Source: UBA830 sp038146925
Lineage (GTDB): Bacteria; Pseudomonadota; Alphaproteobacteria; MPNO01; UBA830
NCBI GenBank assembly: GCA_038146925.1
Contig: JAYQSP010000011.1
Coordinates: forward strand, 124,001-188,000
Length of the DNA stretch: 64,000 nucleotides
Direction of reading: 5' to 3'
Under the pieces are notes generated by a model. It saw nothing but the letters and a program-made list of their open reading frames with translations. It made no database searches and was not told where the DNA came from. Below, piece by piece: positions 51,855 through 61,120 of the stretch. Position numbers and translations under genes: made by a program. Each line of letters opens with the position of its first letter. Positions within the stretch are counted from its first letter, which is position 1.

Positions 51855-53333
51855 TCAGGCGTTGTTTCCCAACGATGCCGCCGCGTGCCGTCCGGCGATC
51901 CGGCCTGACGTGAACGCCCAGCCGATGTGATGCCCGTGTCCTTTCAGCATCAGCCCGCCCTGACCGGCCGACCCGGCCGCCCATAATCCGGGGATGGGCC
52001 GGTCTTCGTGTCCCAGCAGGCGAAGCTCGGTGTCGACGGCAAGGCCGCCATCGGTAAGAACGATATAGCTTTTGGCCGGGCCGAGGGCGTGGAAAGGCGG
52101 CGTCGCCAGCGGTGCGGGAATGTCGCCGGCATTGTGGGCATCGAGGGACTCTTTCAGGGTTGAAGGATCCATTCCCAGTTTTCCGGCCAGTGCCTCGATG
52201 CTGTCGGCCTTGAAATAGAGGTCAGGCCGCGTTTTGCGGAAATCGTCGAAATAGGCGTAGGCCACCCCCGGCGCCGTGGCGACGAAGTCGGGCCATTTCG
52301 AATACCGTTTTGCGAGCGCCGAATCCATGATCACGAATCCGATCTTGTCGGGCCGGTTCGCGGTTTCCAGTCCCAGTGTCGCCGCGGGCGCGTCGATGCG
52401 CGCACCGGCCTTGTCGACCAACAGCGCCCCGTTGCGGAAAAAGTCGAGCTCCGGCGCCATCGACGTGGTGGTAAACCGCAGGACGAAGGGTCGCAGCAGC
52501 CAGCCGGGTGCATATTTCAGCCCCAGTTTCATGATTTTCGTTACGATGCGCGACGGCGGCAGGCGGCGGTCGATGGTCTCTTTCGGCGGCGGCACGAAGC
52601 GCAAATTGGGACCCGACAGCACATCTCCGTTCAGCACCCTGGCGCCCAGCGGAAACGCCATTTCGTGTCCGTCACCGGTGGCCGTGGGATTCATCGCGTC
52701 GACCCGGGACACGGCCTCCGAGATGTATTTCGCTTTCAGATCCGCATTGGCCGCGTAATCGCCGCTGGCGAGGATGGTCGCCCGCGCCGAGATCTCCACC
52801 GGGCCCACCGGCGATGCCCCTGCGATCCCGGTGACGGTGCTCTCATCCGTCAGGAACTTTTCCGCACGGACCCCGCAGCGGATATCGACGCCGATCCGCG
52901 CGGCGTGCCGGCTCAGCAGTTTTATATAGGCGCGCGAATTCGGCAGTACGTTATGCATGCGCGGTTTGGTGTGCGGCGGCTCGGGCATCGGGCCGAAAAA
53001 CTCGACGCCCATCGACATCAGCCAGCGCAGCGTGTCGTTGGCGTTGTCGACGAATATGCGTCGGAGTTCGGGATTGTCCCGGTCCGCGTCCTTGCCGGAG
53101 AATTTGGGCATGTCGTCGAAATGCGCGTCCGGGTCGTCCTCGATGCCGGCGGCGAGCTGTTGCGGCGTCTGCGTCGCCGTGAACGAGCCGATCGACCAGG
53201 CGGTAGTGCCGCCGGGCGCGTCGTTTTTTTCGATCAGGATCACATTGGCACCCTGCGCGCGCGCTTCAATCGCGGCGGCGAGACCCGCGCCTCCAGCACC
53301 GATTACCAATACATCGCATTGCAGATTCTTCAC
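51855..53333 (-). CDS. FAD-dependent oxidoreductase of the fumarate reductase/KstD type
   Basis: A 492-residue flavoprotein. GTG at 53333 is chosen because AAGGGGAT precedes it and the FAD motif follows at once (CDVLVIGAGGAGLAAAIEA). GGTTAWSIGSFTA and the C-terminal GLWAAGSAGQGGLMLKGHGH are seen in flavocytochrome c and ketosteroid-dehydrogenase-like proteins. No signal peptide or haem motif is present. It may dehydrogenate or reduce an enoate or steroid-like compound. It is divergent from the MscS gene. Confidence 0.86.
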   Translation of the reverse strand: MKNLQCDVLVIGAGGAGLAAAIEARAQGANVILIEKNDAPGGTTAWSIGSFTATQTPQQLAAGIEDDPDAHFDDMPKFSGKDADRDNPELRRIFVDNANDTLRWLMSMGVEFFGPMPEPPHTKPRMHNVLPNSRAYIKLLSRHAARIGVDIRCGVRAEKFLTDESTVTGIAGASPVGPVEISARATILASGDYAANADLKAKYISEAVSRVDAMNPTATGDGHEMAFPLGARVLNGDVLSGPNLRFVPPPKETIDRRLPPSRIVTKIMKLGLKYAPGWLLRPFVLRFTTTSMAPELDFFRNGALLVDKAGARIDAPAATLGLETANRPDKIGFVIMDSALAKRYSKWPDFVATAPGVAYAYFDDFRKTRPDLYFKADSIEALAGKLGMDPSTLKESLDAHNAGDIPAPLATPPFHALGPAKSYIVLTDGGLAVDTELRLLGHEDRPIPGLWAAGSAGQGGLMLKGHGHHIGWAFTSGRIAGRHAAASLGNNA

Positions 53334-53427
53334 GCGATCATCCCCTTGTTCCTTTGACAGTCTCAAACTATGTGACTTCCCGGCCGCGAACCGATAGATT
53401 CGCCGCGGCTGCAATCACTTATTATCC

Positions 53428-55803
53428 ATGATCCCGTATATTCGCACATCTTTGTTATTCGCGGCGACCGCGACCCTGCTTGTCCTGACCGCTGCGTCGG
53501 CGCCGGCAAGCGCGCAGTCGCCTGCCGTGCTGAAGGCGCAGCAGGCGCAGAGCGAGTCGCAGAAGCAGTCCATTGCCAAGCGCCAGGCAAGGGAGAAACG
53601 CGAGGCGCTGGAAGATTCCGGGTTGAGCAGCGCCGATGTCGACGATCTGATCAGTACGCTGGAAGACCCCGAGGCGCGCAGCGAACTGGTCAACCGACTG
53701 AGGGCTCTCAAAGCAGGTACCGGCGCTGGCGCGCAGGCAGCCGAAACCGAAAAACAGTCCGGCCGATTCGGCGGCCGCATCGTCGAAACTCTTTCCATGC
53801 GTATCGACCGGATCAGCGAGGATCTGGTGAGCAGCGCGACGATCGTTCTCGATGCACCGCGGCTCGTCGACTGGGTGAAACGGCAGATGTCGGTTCCGGA
53901 AAACCGGCAGGTATGGGCTGAAGTACTGTGGAAGGTTCTGGTCGTCCTGGCGGCCGGCCTGATAGCCGAATGGGCGGTGCGGTTGCTGCTGGCCCGGACG
54001 CGAAAATCCGTCGAAGGGCAGGATCGCGATTCCATCTGGATGCGCGTGCCGTTTCTCCTGGCGCGAACGCTGATCGATATCGTTCCGATCGCTGCCTTCC
54101 TGGGCGCGGCTTATCTGGTGTTGCCGCTGCTGCATCCGGATGAAATTACCCGTCTGGTGGCGATATCGTTGGTGAATGCGAACGTCATCGCCCGGGCGAT
54201 CATGGCGGCGGCGCGGATGTTCTTCGTGCCGCGCGCGACCAATCTGCGGGTTCTGCAGATCGACGACGAAAGCGCGAATTATCTGGTGCTGTGGATCCGT
54301 CGTCTGACCCATGTCACGGTCTACGGGTATTTCATCGCCGAGGCCGCGCTCCTCGTGGGACTGCCGCAGGCCGGGTATCTCGCGCTGATTAAGATGATCG
54401 GATTGCTGACGGCGTTGCTGCTGATCATTTTCATCCTGCAGAACCGGCGCGTCGTTGCAGGCTGGGTACGCGGATCCGAAACCTCCGGTTTCTCGGGGCT
54501 TCGGCTGTTGCGCCGGCGTCTCGGCGACATCTGGCACGTGCTTGCCGTCATCTACGTCGTCGCCGTGTATATCGTCTGGGCGCTGGAAGTGTCCGGCGGT
54601 TTCGACTTCGTCTTCCGGGCGACGGTCCTGAGCATCGTGATTCTGTTTGCCGCCAAGCTTCTGATCATCGGGTCGCACCACGCGGTGCAGAAAGGGTTCG
54701 GCGTCCGGCAGGAACTTATCGCGCAGTATCCGGGCCTGGCGCAGCGGGCGAACAGGTATTTCGCCATCCTGCAGGCGGTGATCACCGGTGCGATCCTTTT
54801 CGTCGCCGTGTTTGCGATCCTCGAAGCCTGGGGTGTGGATTCCTTCGTCTGGGTGGGTACGGACACCGGCCGGCGCGTCATCGGCAGCATCGTATCGAGC
54901 CTGTTCGTGATCGTGATCGCCGTCGTGTTCTGGGAGATGGTGTCGTCGGTCATCGAACGCTATCTGGCGCGCAGCGACGAGGGCGAAGTGGAGCTGAGCG
55001 CCCGCGCCAAAACGCTGCTGCCGCTGCTGCGCAAGGCGCTTCTTGTCGTCGTGTCGACGATCGTCGGCTTTATCGTCCTGTCCGAGATCGGCGTGAATAT
55101 CGGCCCGCTTCTGGCCGGCGCCGGCGTTATCGGTCTTGCCATCGGCTTCGGCTCGCAGACCCTGGTCAAGGATGTCATCACCGGCGTGTTCATCCTGGCC
55201 GAGAACCAGTTTGCCGTCGGCGACGTTGTCCGCGTCAGCGACAAGGCGGGCCTGGTGGAGGACATCACCATCCGTACCATTCGTCTGCGCGATCTTGGCG
55301 GCAACGTTCATATGATCCCGTTCAGTTCCGTCGGCATGGTCGAAAACATGACCAAGGATTTTTCGCGCTACGTTTTCGAAGTCGGCGTCGCCTACCGCGA
55401 GGATGTGGACGAGGTGATCGAGGTGTTGCGCGATCTCGGCGCGGAAATGCAGGAAGACGATTACTACGGACCTCTGATCAATCAGCCGCTGGAGATCATG
55501 GGTCTCGACAAATTCGCAGATTCCGCCGTGGTCATCCGGGCGCGGTTTACGACCAAACCGATCAAGCAGTGGGAAGTCGGCCGCGAGTTCAACCGCCGCA
55601 TGAAGCGGAAATTCGACGAGCTCGGCATCGAGATTCCGTTCCCGCACCAGACCATTTATTTCGGCGAGGACAAATCCGGCGCCGCGCCGCCCGGCTATAT
55701 CGAAGTACGGGACCGCCGGGAAAAGAAGAACGACGCCCCGGACCGACCCGACAGACCGGCCCGCACCGATCGCGTCGACAACGTCGCCGATGACGGCGAA
55801 TAG
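53428..55803 (+). CDS. Large MscS-family mechanosensitive channel
   Basis: A 791-residue inner-membrane channel with a signal peptide (ending SAPASAQS), a periplasmic helical region (about residues 30-160) and several membrane helices before the MscS core. The pore helix and beta domain are visible: GVIGLAIGFGSQTLVKDVIT and ENQFAVGDVVRVSDKAGLVE. The C-terminal tail is Asp/Arg-rich. It resembles MscK/MscM-type large members that relieve osmotic stress. Only six bases separate it from the ABC-2 permease gene, so both are probably co-expressed. Confidence 0.9.
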   Translation: MIPYIRTSLLFAATATLLVLTAASAPASAQSPAVLKAQQAQSESQKQSIAKRQAREKREALEDSGLSSADVDDLISTLEDPEARSELVNRLRALKAGTGAGAQAAETEKQSGRFGGRIVETLSMRIDRISEDLVSSATIVLDAPRLVDWVKRQMSVPENRQVWAEVLWKVLVVLAAGLIAEWAVRLLLARTRKSVEGQDRDSIWMRVPFLLARTLIDIVPIAAFLGAAYLVLPLLHPDEITRLVAISLVNANVIARAIMAAARMFFVPRATNLRVLQIDDESANYLVLWIRRLTHVTVYGYFIAEAALLVGLPQAGYLALIKMIGLLTALLLIIFILQNRRVVAGWVRGSETSGFSGLRLLRRRLGDIWHVLAVIYVVAVYIVWALEVSGGFDFVFRATVLSIVILFAAKLLIIGSHHAVQKGFGVRQELIAQYPGLAQRANRYFAILQAVITGAILFVAVFAILEAWGVDSFVWVGTDTGRRVIGSIVSSLFVIVIAVVFWEMVSSVIERYLARSDEGEVELSARAKTLLPLLRKALLVVVSTIVGFIVLSEIGVNIGPLLAGAGVIGLAIGFGSQTLVKDVITGVFILAENQFAVGDVVRVSDKAGLVEDITIRTIRLRDLGGNVHMIPFSSVGMVENMTKDFSRYVFEVGVAYREDVDEVIEVLRDLGAEMQEDDYYGPLINQPLEIMGLDKFADSAVVIRARFTTKPIKQWEVGREFNRRMKRKFDELGIEIPFPHQTIYFGEDKSGAAPPGYIEVRDRREKKNDAPDRPDRPARTDRVDNVADDGE

Positions 55804-55809
55804 TACCCG

Positions 55810-56601
55810 ATGACCTCACCATCCCGTCACATGGGCCGCGTCAACTGGATCGGTCTGTGGACCCATTACTGGAAGGAGGTGCACCGGTTTCTGAAGGTCG
55901 CCTTCCAGACGCTGATTGCGCCGATGGTGACGACGCTGCTGTTCCTCGCCGTCTTTACGCTGGCGCTGGGCCGTGCGGTGGAGACCGTAAAGGGCGTACC
56001 GTTCGAGGTGTTCCTGGCGCCCGGGCTGATCGTGTTCGCCATCATCCAGAATTCCTTCGCCAACACCTCTTCGTCCATGCTGATCCTGAAGATACAGGGC
56101 AGCATCGTGGATCTGCTGATGCCGCCGCTGACCGCCGGCGAGCTGGTGCTGGGCTTTATCGCCGGCAGCGTGACGCGCGGCGTGATCGTCGGCGGACTGG
56201 TCGGCACGGTGATGTGGCTGTTCACCGATCTGCAGATCGTCAATCCGTGGATCGTGATCTTTCACGGCGTCGGGGCATCGATGATGCTGTCTCTGGTCGG
56301 GCTGATCACCGCGATCTGGGCCGACAAGTACGATAACGTCGCCTCGATCACCAACTTCGTGATCACGCCGCTGTCGTTCCTGTCCGGGACGTTCTATTCG
56401 ATCGACCGGCTGCCGGGCTTCTGGCACAGCGTCGCCCAGTTCAATCCGTTCTTCTACATGATCGACGGCTTCCGGTCGGGCTTCATCGGCACCTCCGACG
56501 CGCCGATCTGGACCGGCATCGCCGTGATAACGACGCTGAACGCGATTCTATGGATGATCTGCCACCGGCTGTTCGCCCGGGGCTGGAAGCTGAAGGACTG
56601 A
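55810..56601 (+). CDS. ABC-2 type transporter permease (orphan)
   Basis: A 263-residue membrane protein with six predicted helices, resembling the permease of NodJ-type or multidrug/polysaccharide ABC-2 exporters. QTLIAPMVTTLLFLAVF and the ABC-2 signature near NFVITPLSFLSGTFYSIDRLPG are typical. The ATPase subunit normally encoded next to it is absent from both sides. It directly follows the MscS gene. Its partner must be elsewhere. Confidence 0.86.
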   Translation: MTSPSRHMGRVNWIGLWTHYWKEVHRFLKVAFQTLIAPMVTTLLFLAVFTLALGRAVETVKGVPFEVFLAPGLIVFAIIQNSFANTSSSMLILKIQGSIVDLLMPPLTAGELVLGFIAGSVTRGVIVGGLVGTVMWLFTDLQIVNPWIVIFHGVGASMMLSLVGLITAIWADKYDNVASITNFVITPLSFLSGTFYSIDRLPGFWHSVAQFNPFFYMIDGFRSGFIGTSDAPIWTGIAVITTLNAILWMICHRLFARGWKLKD

Positions 56602-56607
56602 GCGGAA

Positions 56608-57051
56608 TCAGGCCCGCCGCCACTGGACCCAGGCGTTGACGACCGTTCCGTCCGGCCAGGCGCGGGACAGCAGCAGTTTCATCCCGCCATCGGGCAGCAG
56701 TTCCACCCCGCGTCTCTGCTCGCCGCCGACCCAGCCGGGGTTCAGCGCGAATTCGACCTTTGTGATGAACGTATCGCGCTCCAGCCGCCACTGGCCGCCA
56801 TAGGAGATATAGGTGTCGAAGGCCGCCAGGCGGTCCGCGTCGGGTGCGTCGGTGTGCCAGGCGGGATCGCCCGACAGCGGTGCGCGGTCGCCATGGCAGA
56901 GCGAGGCGTTCATCCACCCGTCCGGCGAGATGATCACCATGCCCCGCGGATCGGGGCCATAGCGGTCGAGCGATACCTTCTCGTCGTTCGGATCGTCGTT
57001 GCCGCGGGCGACGAGTATCCAGGTGCCGGTGATATCCTGTTCGGTGATCAT
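56608..57051 (-). CDS. Lipocalin-like domain protein
   Basis: A 147-residue protein with the lipocalin-like beta-barrel signature: TGTWILVARGNDD at the start, YGPDPRGMVIISPDGWMNA, and TYISYGGQWRLERDTFIT. No signal peptide. Such proteins are of unknown function and often sit in catabolic operons. The start ATG directly abuts the stop of the RidA-like gene, so the two are co-transcribed. Confidence 0.8.
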   Translation of the reverse strand: MITEQDITGTWILVARGNDDPNDEKVSLDRYGPDPRGMVIISPDGWMNASLCHGDRAPLSGDPAWHTDAPDADRLAAFDTYISYGGQWRLERDTFITKVEFALNPGWVGGEQRRGVELLPDGGMKLLLSRAWPDGTVVNAWVQWRRA

Positions 57052-57543
57052 TTAATCACTCCTATCTTTTCTTTTCAGGCGGGCAATCAGATCGATCATT
57101 ACCGGTGCGTTTTGCGGCAGGCGCATCATGCCGAGGACGCTGCGCGGGTGGCGGCCGTCATCGCCGAACGCCGTCATGAACACCTTCGACGCATGGTCGG
57201 CGACCCGCGATATGCCGTCGAATTCCGGCGTACAGGCGACGTAGCATTTCAGCTGCAGGACGCCGGTGACCCGGTCCAGATCGCCGTCCGCCGCTTCGCG
57301 CAGCCAGTTCAGCGCCTGCAGCGCGCAGATCTGCATCTGGCGGCCGGCTTCTTCCTCGCTGATTTCCGCGCCGACCTTGCCGGGGTTCCGGACCGCGCCG
57401 TCTTCCTTGCCCAGCGTACCGGCGAGATAGATGGTGTCGCCGTCGCGCTTGTAGGGGTCGTAGTCGTAGGCCGGCCCTTCCCGAGGCGGGAGGGAGAGGC
57501 CGATCGCGGCGAGGCGGGCTTCGGTCTGGCGGGACGCAGCCAT
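57052..57543 (-). CDS. RidA (YjgF/YER057c) family protein
   Basis: A 163-residue RidA-family protein, longer than the canonical 130. The ATG at 57543 after AGGAAA is chosen; longer readings overlap the divergent dipeptidase gene. DTIYLAGTLGKEDG and the C-terminal RHPRSVLGMMRLPQNAPVMIDLIARLK are the family blocks. The arginine that binds 2-aminoacrylate-type imines may be in RHPRS. RidA proteins hydrolyse reactive enamines. Neighbours suggest a catabolic rather than housekeeping role. Confidence 0.85.
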   Translation of the reverse strand: MAASRQTEARLAAIGLSLPPREGPAYDYDPYKRDGDTIYLAGTLGKEDGAVRNPGKVGAEISEEEAGRQMQICALQALNWLREAADGDLDRVTGVLQLKCYVACTPEFDGISRVADHASKVFMTAFGDDGRHPRSVLGMMRLPQNAPVMIDLIARLKRKDRSD

Positions 57544-57634
57544 CGTGATCTTTTCCTGTCGTGATCCCGATACCCTAGCAGGGTTGGCGTCCGCTTGCGT
57601 ATAGTCAGGCGGAAACAGGGGGGCGGTATTTCTC

Positions 57635-58609
57635 ATGATCCTTATCGACGGCTGCCAGTATGCCAACTGGTCGGAAAAGATCTTTCGCGAAATGAACGCG
57701 GGCGGCGTGTCCGCGGTGCACGTCACGATCTGCTATCACGAGGATTTCCGCGAAACGGTCGAGAACATGGCCGACTGGAACCGCATGTTCGAGCGCTTCC
57801 CCGATCTGATCGTACCCGGCCGGACGGCGGAAGATGTGCGTCGGGCGCATGCGGAGGGGCGGACCGCCATCGTCTTCGGGTTTCAGAACTGTTCGCCCAT
57901 CGAGGACGATATCGGGCTGGTGGAAATCTGCCATCAGCTCGGCGCGCGGTTCATGCAGCTGACCTACAACAATCAGAGCCTGCTCGCGACCGGCTGCTAA
58001 GAGGAAAACGATACCGGCGTCACCCGCATGGGCCGTCAGGTGATCGCCGAGATGAACCGGGTGGGGCTGGTCGTCGACATGAGCCATTCGGGCGAACGAT
58101 CCACCCTGGAGGCCATCGAGATTTCCGATCGCCCCATCGCCATCACGCATGCCAACCCGGCGTTCTGGCACCCGGCGCTAAGCAACAAGTCGGACGACGT
58201 GCTGAAAGCGCTGGGCGACAGCGGCGGCATGCTTAAGTTTTCGCTGTACCCGCATCATCTGAAGGAAAAGTCCGACTGCACGGTCGAAAGCTTTTGCGAC
58301 ATGGTCGCGCGCACCGCCGACCTGATGGGGATCGATGATATCGGCCTCGGCAGCGATCTCTGCCAGGATAACCCCGACAGCGTCGTCGAATGGATGCGGG
58401 TCGGCCGCTGGACCAAGGACATCGATTACGGCGAGGGTTCGGCGTCGGACGCGGGTTTTCCGCCGATGCCGTCCTGGTTCGGCGGGAATCTGGATTTCGG
58501 GAACATCGCCGACGGGCTGCGGACGCATGGCTTTACCGACGCCGATGTCGAGAAGGTGATGGGCGGCAACTGGCTGCGGTTCTTCGGGGAGTCGTTCGGG
58601 CCGGCCTAG
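57635..58609 (+). pseudogene. Membrane-dipeptidase (M19)-like gene interrupted by an in-frame TAA
   Basis: Two parts are in the same frame, separated by one TAA (57998-58000). The first part reads from ATG 57635 to ATGC; the second continues EENDTGVTRMGRQVIAEMNR. In relatives the interrupted site reads GC-Tyr-EE, so a single base change TAC/TAT to TAA explains it. All other family blocks are present: YNNQSLLATGC, VDMSHSGERSTLEAI, THANP and GSDLCQDNP. The canonical N-terminal His-Asn-Asp motif is replaced by DGCQYANW, as in a divergent alphaproteobacterial branch. A separate protein from ATG 58028 is possible but would lack the first half of the barrel. Confidence 0.85.
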
Positions 58610-58630
58610 GAGGTTGCGTCCGGGTCGTGT

Positions 58631-58742
58631 TTCACCCTCTCCCTGGCCCTCCCCTCAAGGAGGGGGTGATTAAGACTATTTGTTGCGGCACACCCAGTCC
58701 CCTCGCCCCATCGGGGAGAGGGTTGGGGAGAGGGGGACGAAA
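58631..58742. repeat. GC-rich two-module intergenic repeat (copy B)
   Basis: CACCCTCTCCCTGGCCCTCC then CTCAAGGAGGGGGTG, and after 33 bases CCCCTCGCCCCATCGGGGAG then AGGGTTGGGGAGAGGG. The same two modules occur at 39.33-39.42 kb, in swapped order when the strands are matched. It lies in a convergent gap between the broken dipeptidase and the ABM-domain gene. Confidence 0.65.
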
Positions 58743-58744
58743 CC

Positions 58745-59116
58745 CTACTCCGCCGCGTCCAGAATATGCTGCGGCGTCGACGACACGACCTCGCCGTATT
58801 TCGGCACGAACGCGCCTTTTTCCAGGTCTTTAATATGCTTGACGAATTCCGGCGCGATTTCCTGCAGCTCGACCAGGATGCGTTTGTGTTCTTCGACGCT
58901 CGCCCATTCGCCGATCAGCCAGAAATGGTCTTCGTCTTCGGTGTCCCGCAGCATGACGCCGTCTTTCACCTGATAGGGCGATTTGTGCATCGGATTGCCG
59001 TCGGAATAGTCGAATTCCTCGAACAGGCGCACGAATTCCTCGCCCGTGCCGGGTTTCACGTAGAAGTCGTAGATATGAAAAAAGTTGCCTTTTTCGGCCA
59101 ACGGTACGAGTGCCAT
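58745..59116 (-). CDS. Antibiotic-biosynthesis-monooxygenase (ABM) domain protein
   Basis: A 123-residue small dimeric alpha-beta-barrel protein. ATG at 59116 follows GGGAGAAACCTC. NFFHIYDFYVKPGTGEEFVR and EEFDYSDGNPMHKSPYQVKD match the ABM/quinol monooxygenase fold, with DHFWLIGEWASVEEHKR after it. It ends the operon after the Rieske alpha and beta genes. It may act as a cofactor-free monooxygenase on a quinol or phenol product. Confidence 0.8.
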   Translation of the reverse strand: MALVPLAEKGNFFHIYDFYVKPGTGEEFVRLFEEFDYSDGNPMHKSPYQVKDGVMLRDTEDEDHFWLIGEWASVEEHKRILVELQEIAPEFVKHIKDLEKGAFVPKYGEVVSSTPQHILDAAE

Positions 59117-59154
59117 GAGGTTTCTCCCTTGGGGTTGATCCCGCGTTGCGTCCG

Positions 59155-59655
59155 CTACACGGGAAAGACCAGACAATTGTCGATCATCACGCTGTCATAG
59201 GTGCAGATGCGTTCCTTCAGCAGCAGCTTTCCGCCATCGCGGACGAACACGTCGCGGTATTTGCCGACCTGCTGAATCCGGCTCGGCTCTTCGACCAGGG
59301 TCTCGATCAGCGTGTAATTGGCCGACGCCTGTATTTCGTTTCCGTCTATCGCCAGCGCCCGGGTGTTGGTGATCGACAGATGCAGGTATCGCGGCGCAAA
59401 CATTTCCGTGTTCAGCAGCGCATAGGCGCGGTCCTTCATCATCGCCTTGCCTTCGCAGTAGATCAGCCCGAGCGGCAGGCCCGATTCCGCGTTGTCGCGG
59501 GCGATGACGTGGTAGTAGGCGTCTTCGGTGAAGTATTCGACCCAGCCGTCGACATCCATCGCGTCCAGCGTTTCGGCGTACGCGTAGTTGAACTCCTCTA
59601 TATCCAGCCGTGCCTCGCGCAGGGCGGCGTCTTTTTCCTTTATCGCCGTCGCCAT
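59155..59655 (-). CDS. Aromatic-ring-hydroxylating dioxygenase, beta subunit
   Basis: A 166-residue protein of the SnoaL-like small subunit family that packs against the alpha subunit. LDIEEFNYAYAETLDAMDVD (with YTEDAYYHVIARDN) and the TNTRAL- and SANYTLIETL-type strands are typical. It lies two bases after the alpha-subunit stop. It carries no cofactor. The alpha-beta pair makes this the only complete two-subunit dioxygenase in the window. Confidence 0.9.
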   Translation of the reverse strand: MATAIKEKDAALREARLDIEEFNYAYAETLDAMDVDGWVEYFTEDAYYHVIARDNAESGLPLGLIYCEGKAMMKDRAYALLNTEMFAPRYLHLSITNTRALAIDGNEIQASANYTLIETLVEEPSRIQQVGKYRDVFVRDGGKLLLKERICTYDSVMIDNCLVFPV

Positions 59656-59657
59656 CG

Positions 59658-60926
59658 TCAGAACTCCATCACGTCGCGGTAATAACGATACATGCCGCGG
59701 ATCGCGCGTTCGGTGATGATGGTTTCCGTCGGTTCGTCATCCTCGCCCAGGATGGCGAGCCCTTCGCGCGGCATCGCCGTACGCAACCCGTCCTGCAGGA
59801 ATTTGAGCGCCTCATTGTCCTCGATTCCGAGGAAGCCGGCGGGTCCGAAGATATTGTTCTGGCGCAGGCGGTGGCGCGTCATTTCCTCGTCGTCGTCGGC
59901 ACGCCCGAAGACGGTCCACAGCATCATGAATTCGTTGGGGCCGCGCGGCACCAGAAGGCGCGTGTTCAGGATGTTGGTCTGGCGCAGGGCGGTCAGCGTC
60001 GGAAAGATCGTCAGAACCGATCCGGACCATTTGGAATCCGCTTCCGGAAAGAACGCCAGGACGCGCGGATCGTTCAGTTCCATGGTTTTCTTGAACGCCT
60101 GCATGCTGGCCTGGTCTTCTTCCGACACGTCGGGACGTCCGTCCGACCGGCGCGACAGCAGTCCGCCGTGACGGCCGTACTTGTCGGTCGGAATATTGGA
60201 TTCGTTGGACGACACGAACAGGCCGAACGTCGTCAGATAGGTATGCAGCAGCGTGGCGTGATAGGGGTCTTTCAGGTTTTCCTGATACAGCTTCCAGTTG
60301 CTGGGCAGGATATTGCGGTGAACCCCCAGCAACTTGAATTCCGTTCCGTCGAAGGTGGCGTCGAACTCGGCGCAGATTTCCGGGCCGAGATAATCCTCGA
60401 CGGATTCCATGTCATCGCAGGCGGTCGCGAAGATCACGCCGCCCCTGGTCGCGACATGGAACCGGCGCAAACCGAATTCCGCCATGTCGAAATCCTTCGG
60501 CGCGCCGCCCAGTCCCTTCACGCCGCGGCGGAACGGGATGGCCGTCAGGTCGCCCTTCAGATCGTATGTCCAGTTGTGATACGGGCAGATGAAACTGTCC
60601 GCAGTGCCGCGGTATTCGCGGCAGAATTCCACCCCGCGATGGGCGCACCGGTTCTCGAAGACGTGTATTTCGCCGTCCATGTCGCGGGTGACGACGACCG
60701 GATACGGGCCGACATAGGACCGCATGTAACTGCCCGGTTCGGGGACTTCGCAGTCGAGCCCGACGTAATTCCAGTGCCGGCCGAGAAAAATCTTCTCGAT
60801 CTCGCGTTCGTAGACGTCCTGATCGGTATAGATCCAGTCGGGGATGCGGGTTTCATCCGCGGGCCAGGTACGGTCCGTGCCGTTATGCCCGTCGGACCCC
60901 GCTAAAAGTCTGCTGTTGCCGTCCAT
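59658..60926 (-). CDS. Aromatic-ring-hydroxylating dioxygenase, alpha subunit
   Basis: A 422-residue catalytic subunit. The ATG at 60926 follows GGGAGAAG. Rieske ligands are C94-A-H96 and C114-P-Y-H117 (RCAHRGVEF; CPYHNWTYD). The catalytic motif NLKDPYHATLLHTY gives D220, H223 and H228. It belongs to the group that includes benzoate, anthranilate and biphenyl dioxygenases. Anthranilate, the end product of kynU-kynA, is one possible substrate, but the reductase component is missing and the substrate is not proven. Confidence 0.92.
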   Translation of the reverse strand: MDGNSRLLAGSDGHNGTDRTWPADETRIPDWIYTDQDVYEREIEKIFLGRHWNYVGLDCEVPEPGSYMRSYVGPYPVVVTRDMDGEIHVFENRCAHRGVEFCREYRGTADSFICPYHNWTYDLKGDLTAIPFRRGVKGLGGAPKDFDMAEFGLRRFHVATRGGVIFATACDDMESVEDYLGPEICAEFDATFDGTEFKLLGVHRNILPSNWKLYQENLKDPYHATLLHTYLTTFGLFVSSNESNIPTDKYGRHGGLLSRRSDGRPDVSEEDQASMQAFKKTMELNDPRVLAFFPEADSKWSGSVLTIFPTLTALRQTNILNTRLLVPRGPNEFMMLWTVFGRADDDEEMTRHRLRQNNIFGPAGFLGIEDNEALKFLQDGLRTAMPREGLAILGEDDEPTETIITERAIRGMYRYYRDVMEF

Positions 60927-61025
60927 GCTTTCTTCTCCCGCCGGGAGGGCGTTGATCAAGTATTGAGGACTGGCAGGCTGCCATCAAGGGCTATTGTGAC
61001 GCATGGAAACGCCCGAAAACCGCCG

Positions 61026-61054
61026 TTGACAGCGCGGGCCCACCTCAACATACT
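61026..61054 (+). promoter_or_regulatory. Promoter of argD-argF-hslO
   Basis: Consensus -35 TTGACA and -10 CATACT are separated by 17 bases, giving a start site near 61061 and a 60-base leader before the argD GTG at 61121. The rest of the divergent gap to the dioxygenase gene shows no gene. Confidence 0.7.
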
Positions 61055-61120
61055 CCCGCTCTTTTTTCGGCCCGGCGACGGGCCGATTGGATTCGGGCGC
61101 ACATGCGCGGGAGAAAACCG

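Noticed and set aside
53455..55647. A 730-codon open frame on the minus strand inside the MscS-type gene
   Set aside because: Antisense shadow; the sense strand has a signal peptide, membrane helices and the MscS pore motif.
57998..58000. Stop-codon recoding in the dipeptidase gene
   Set aside because: The codon is TAA, which is not used for selenocysteine (TGA) or pyrrolysine (TAG); simple mutation is more likely.
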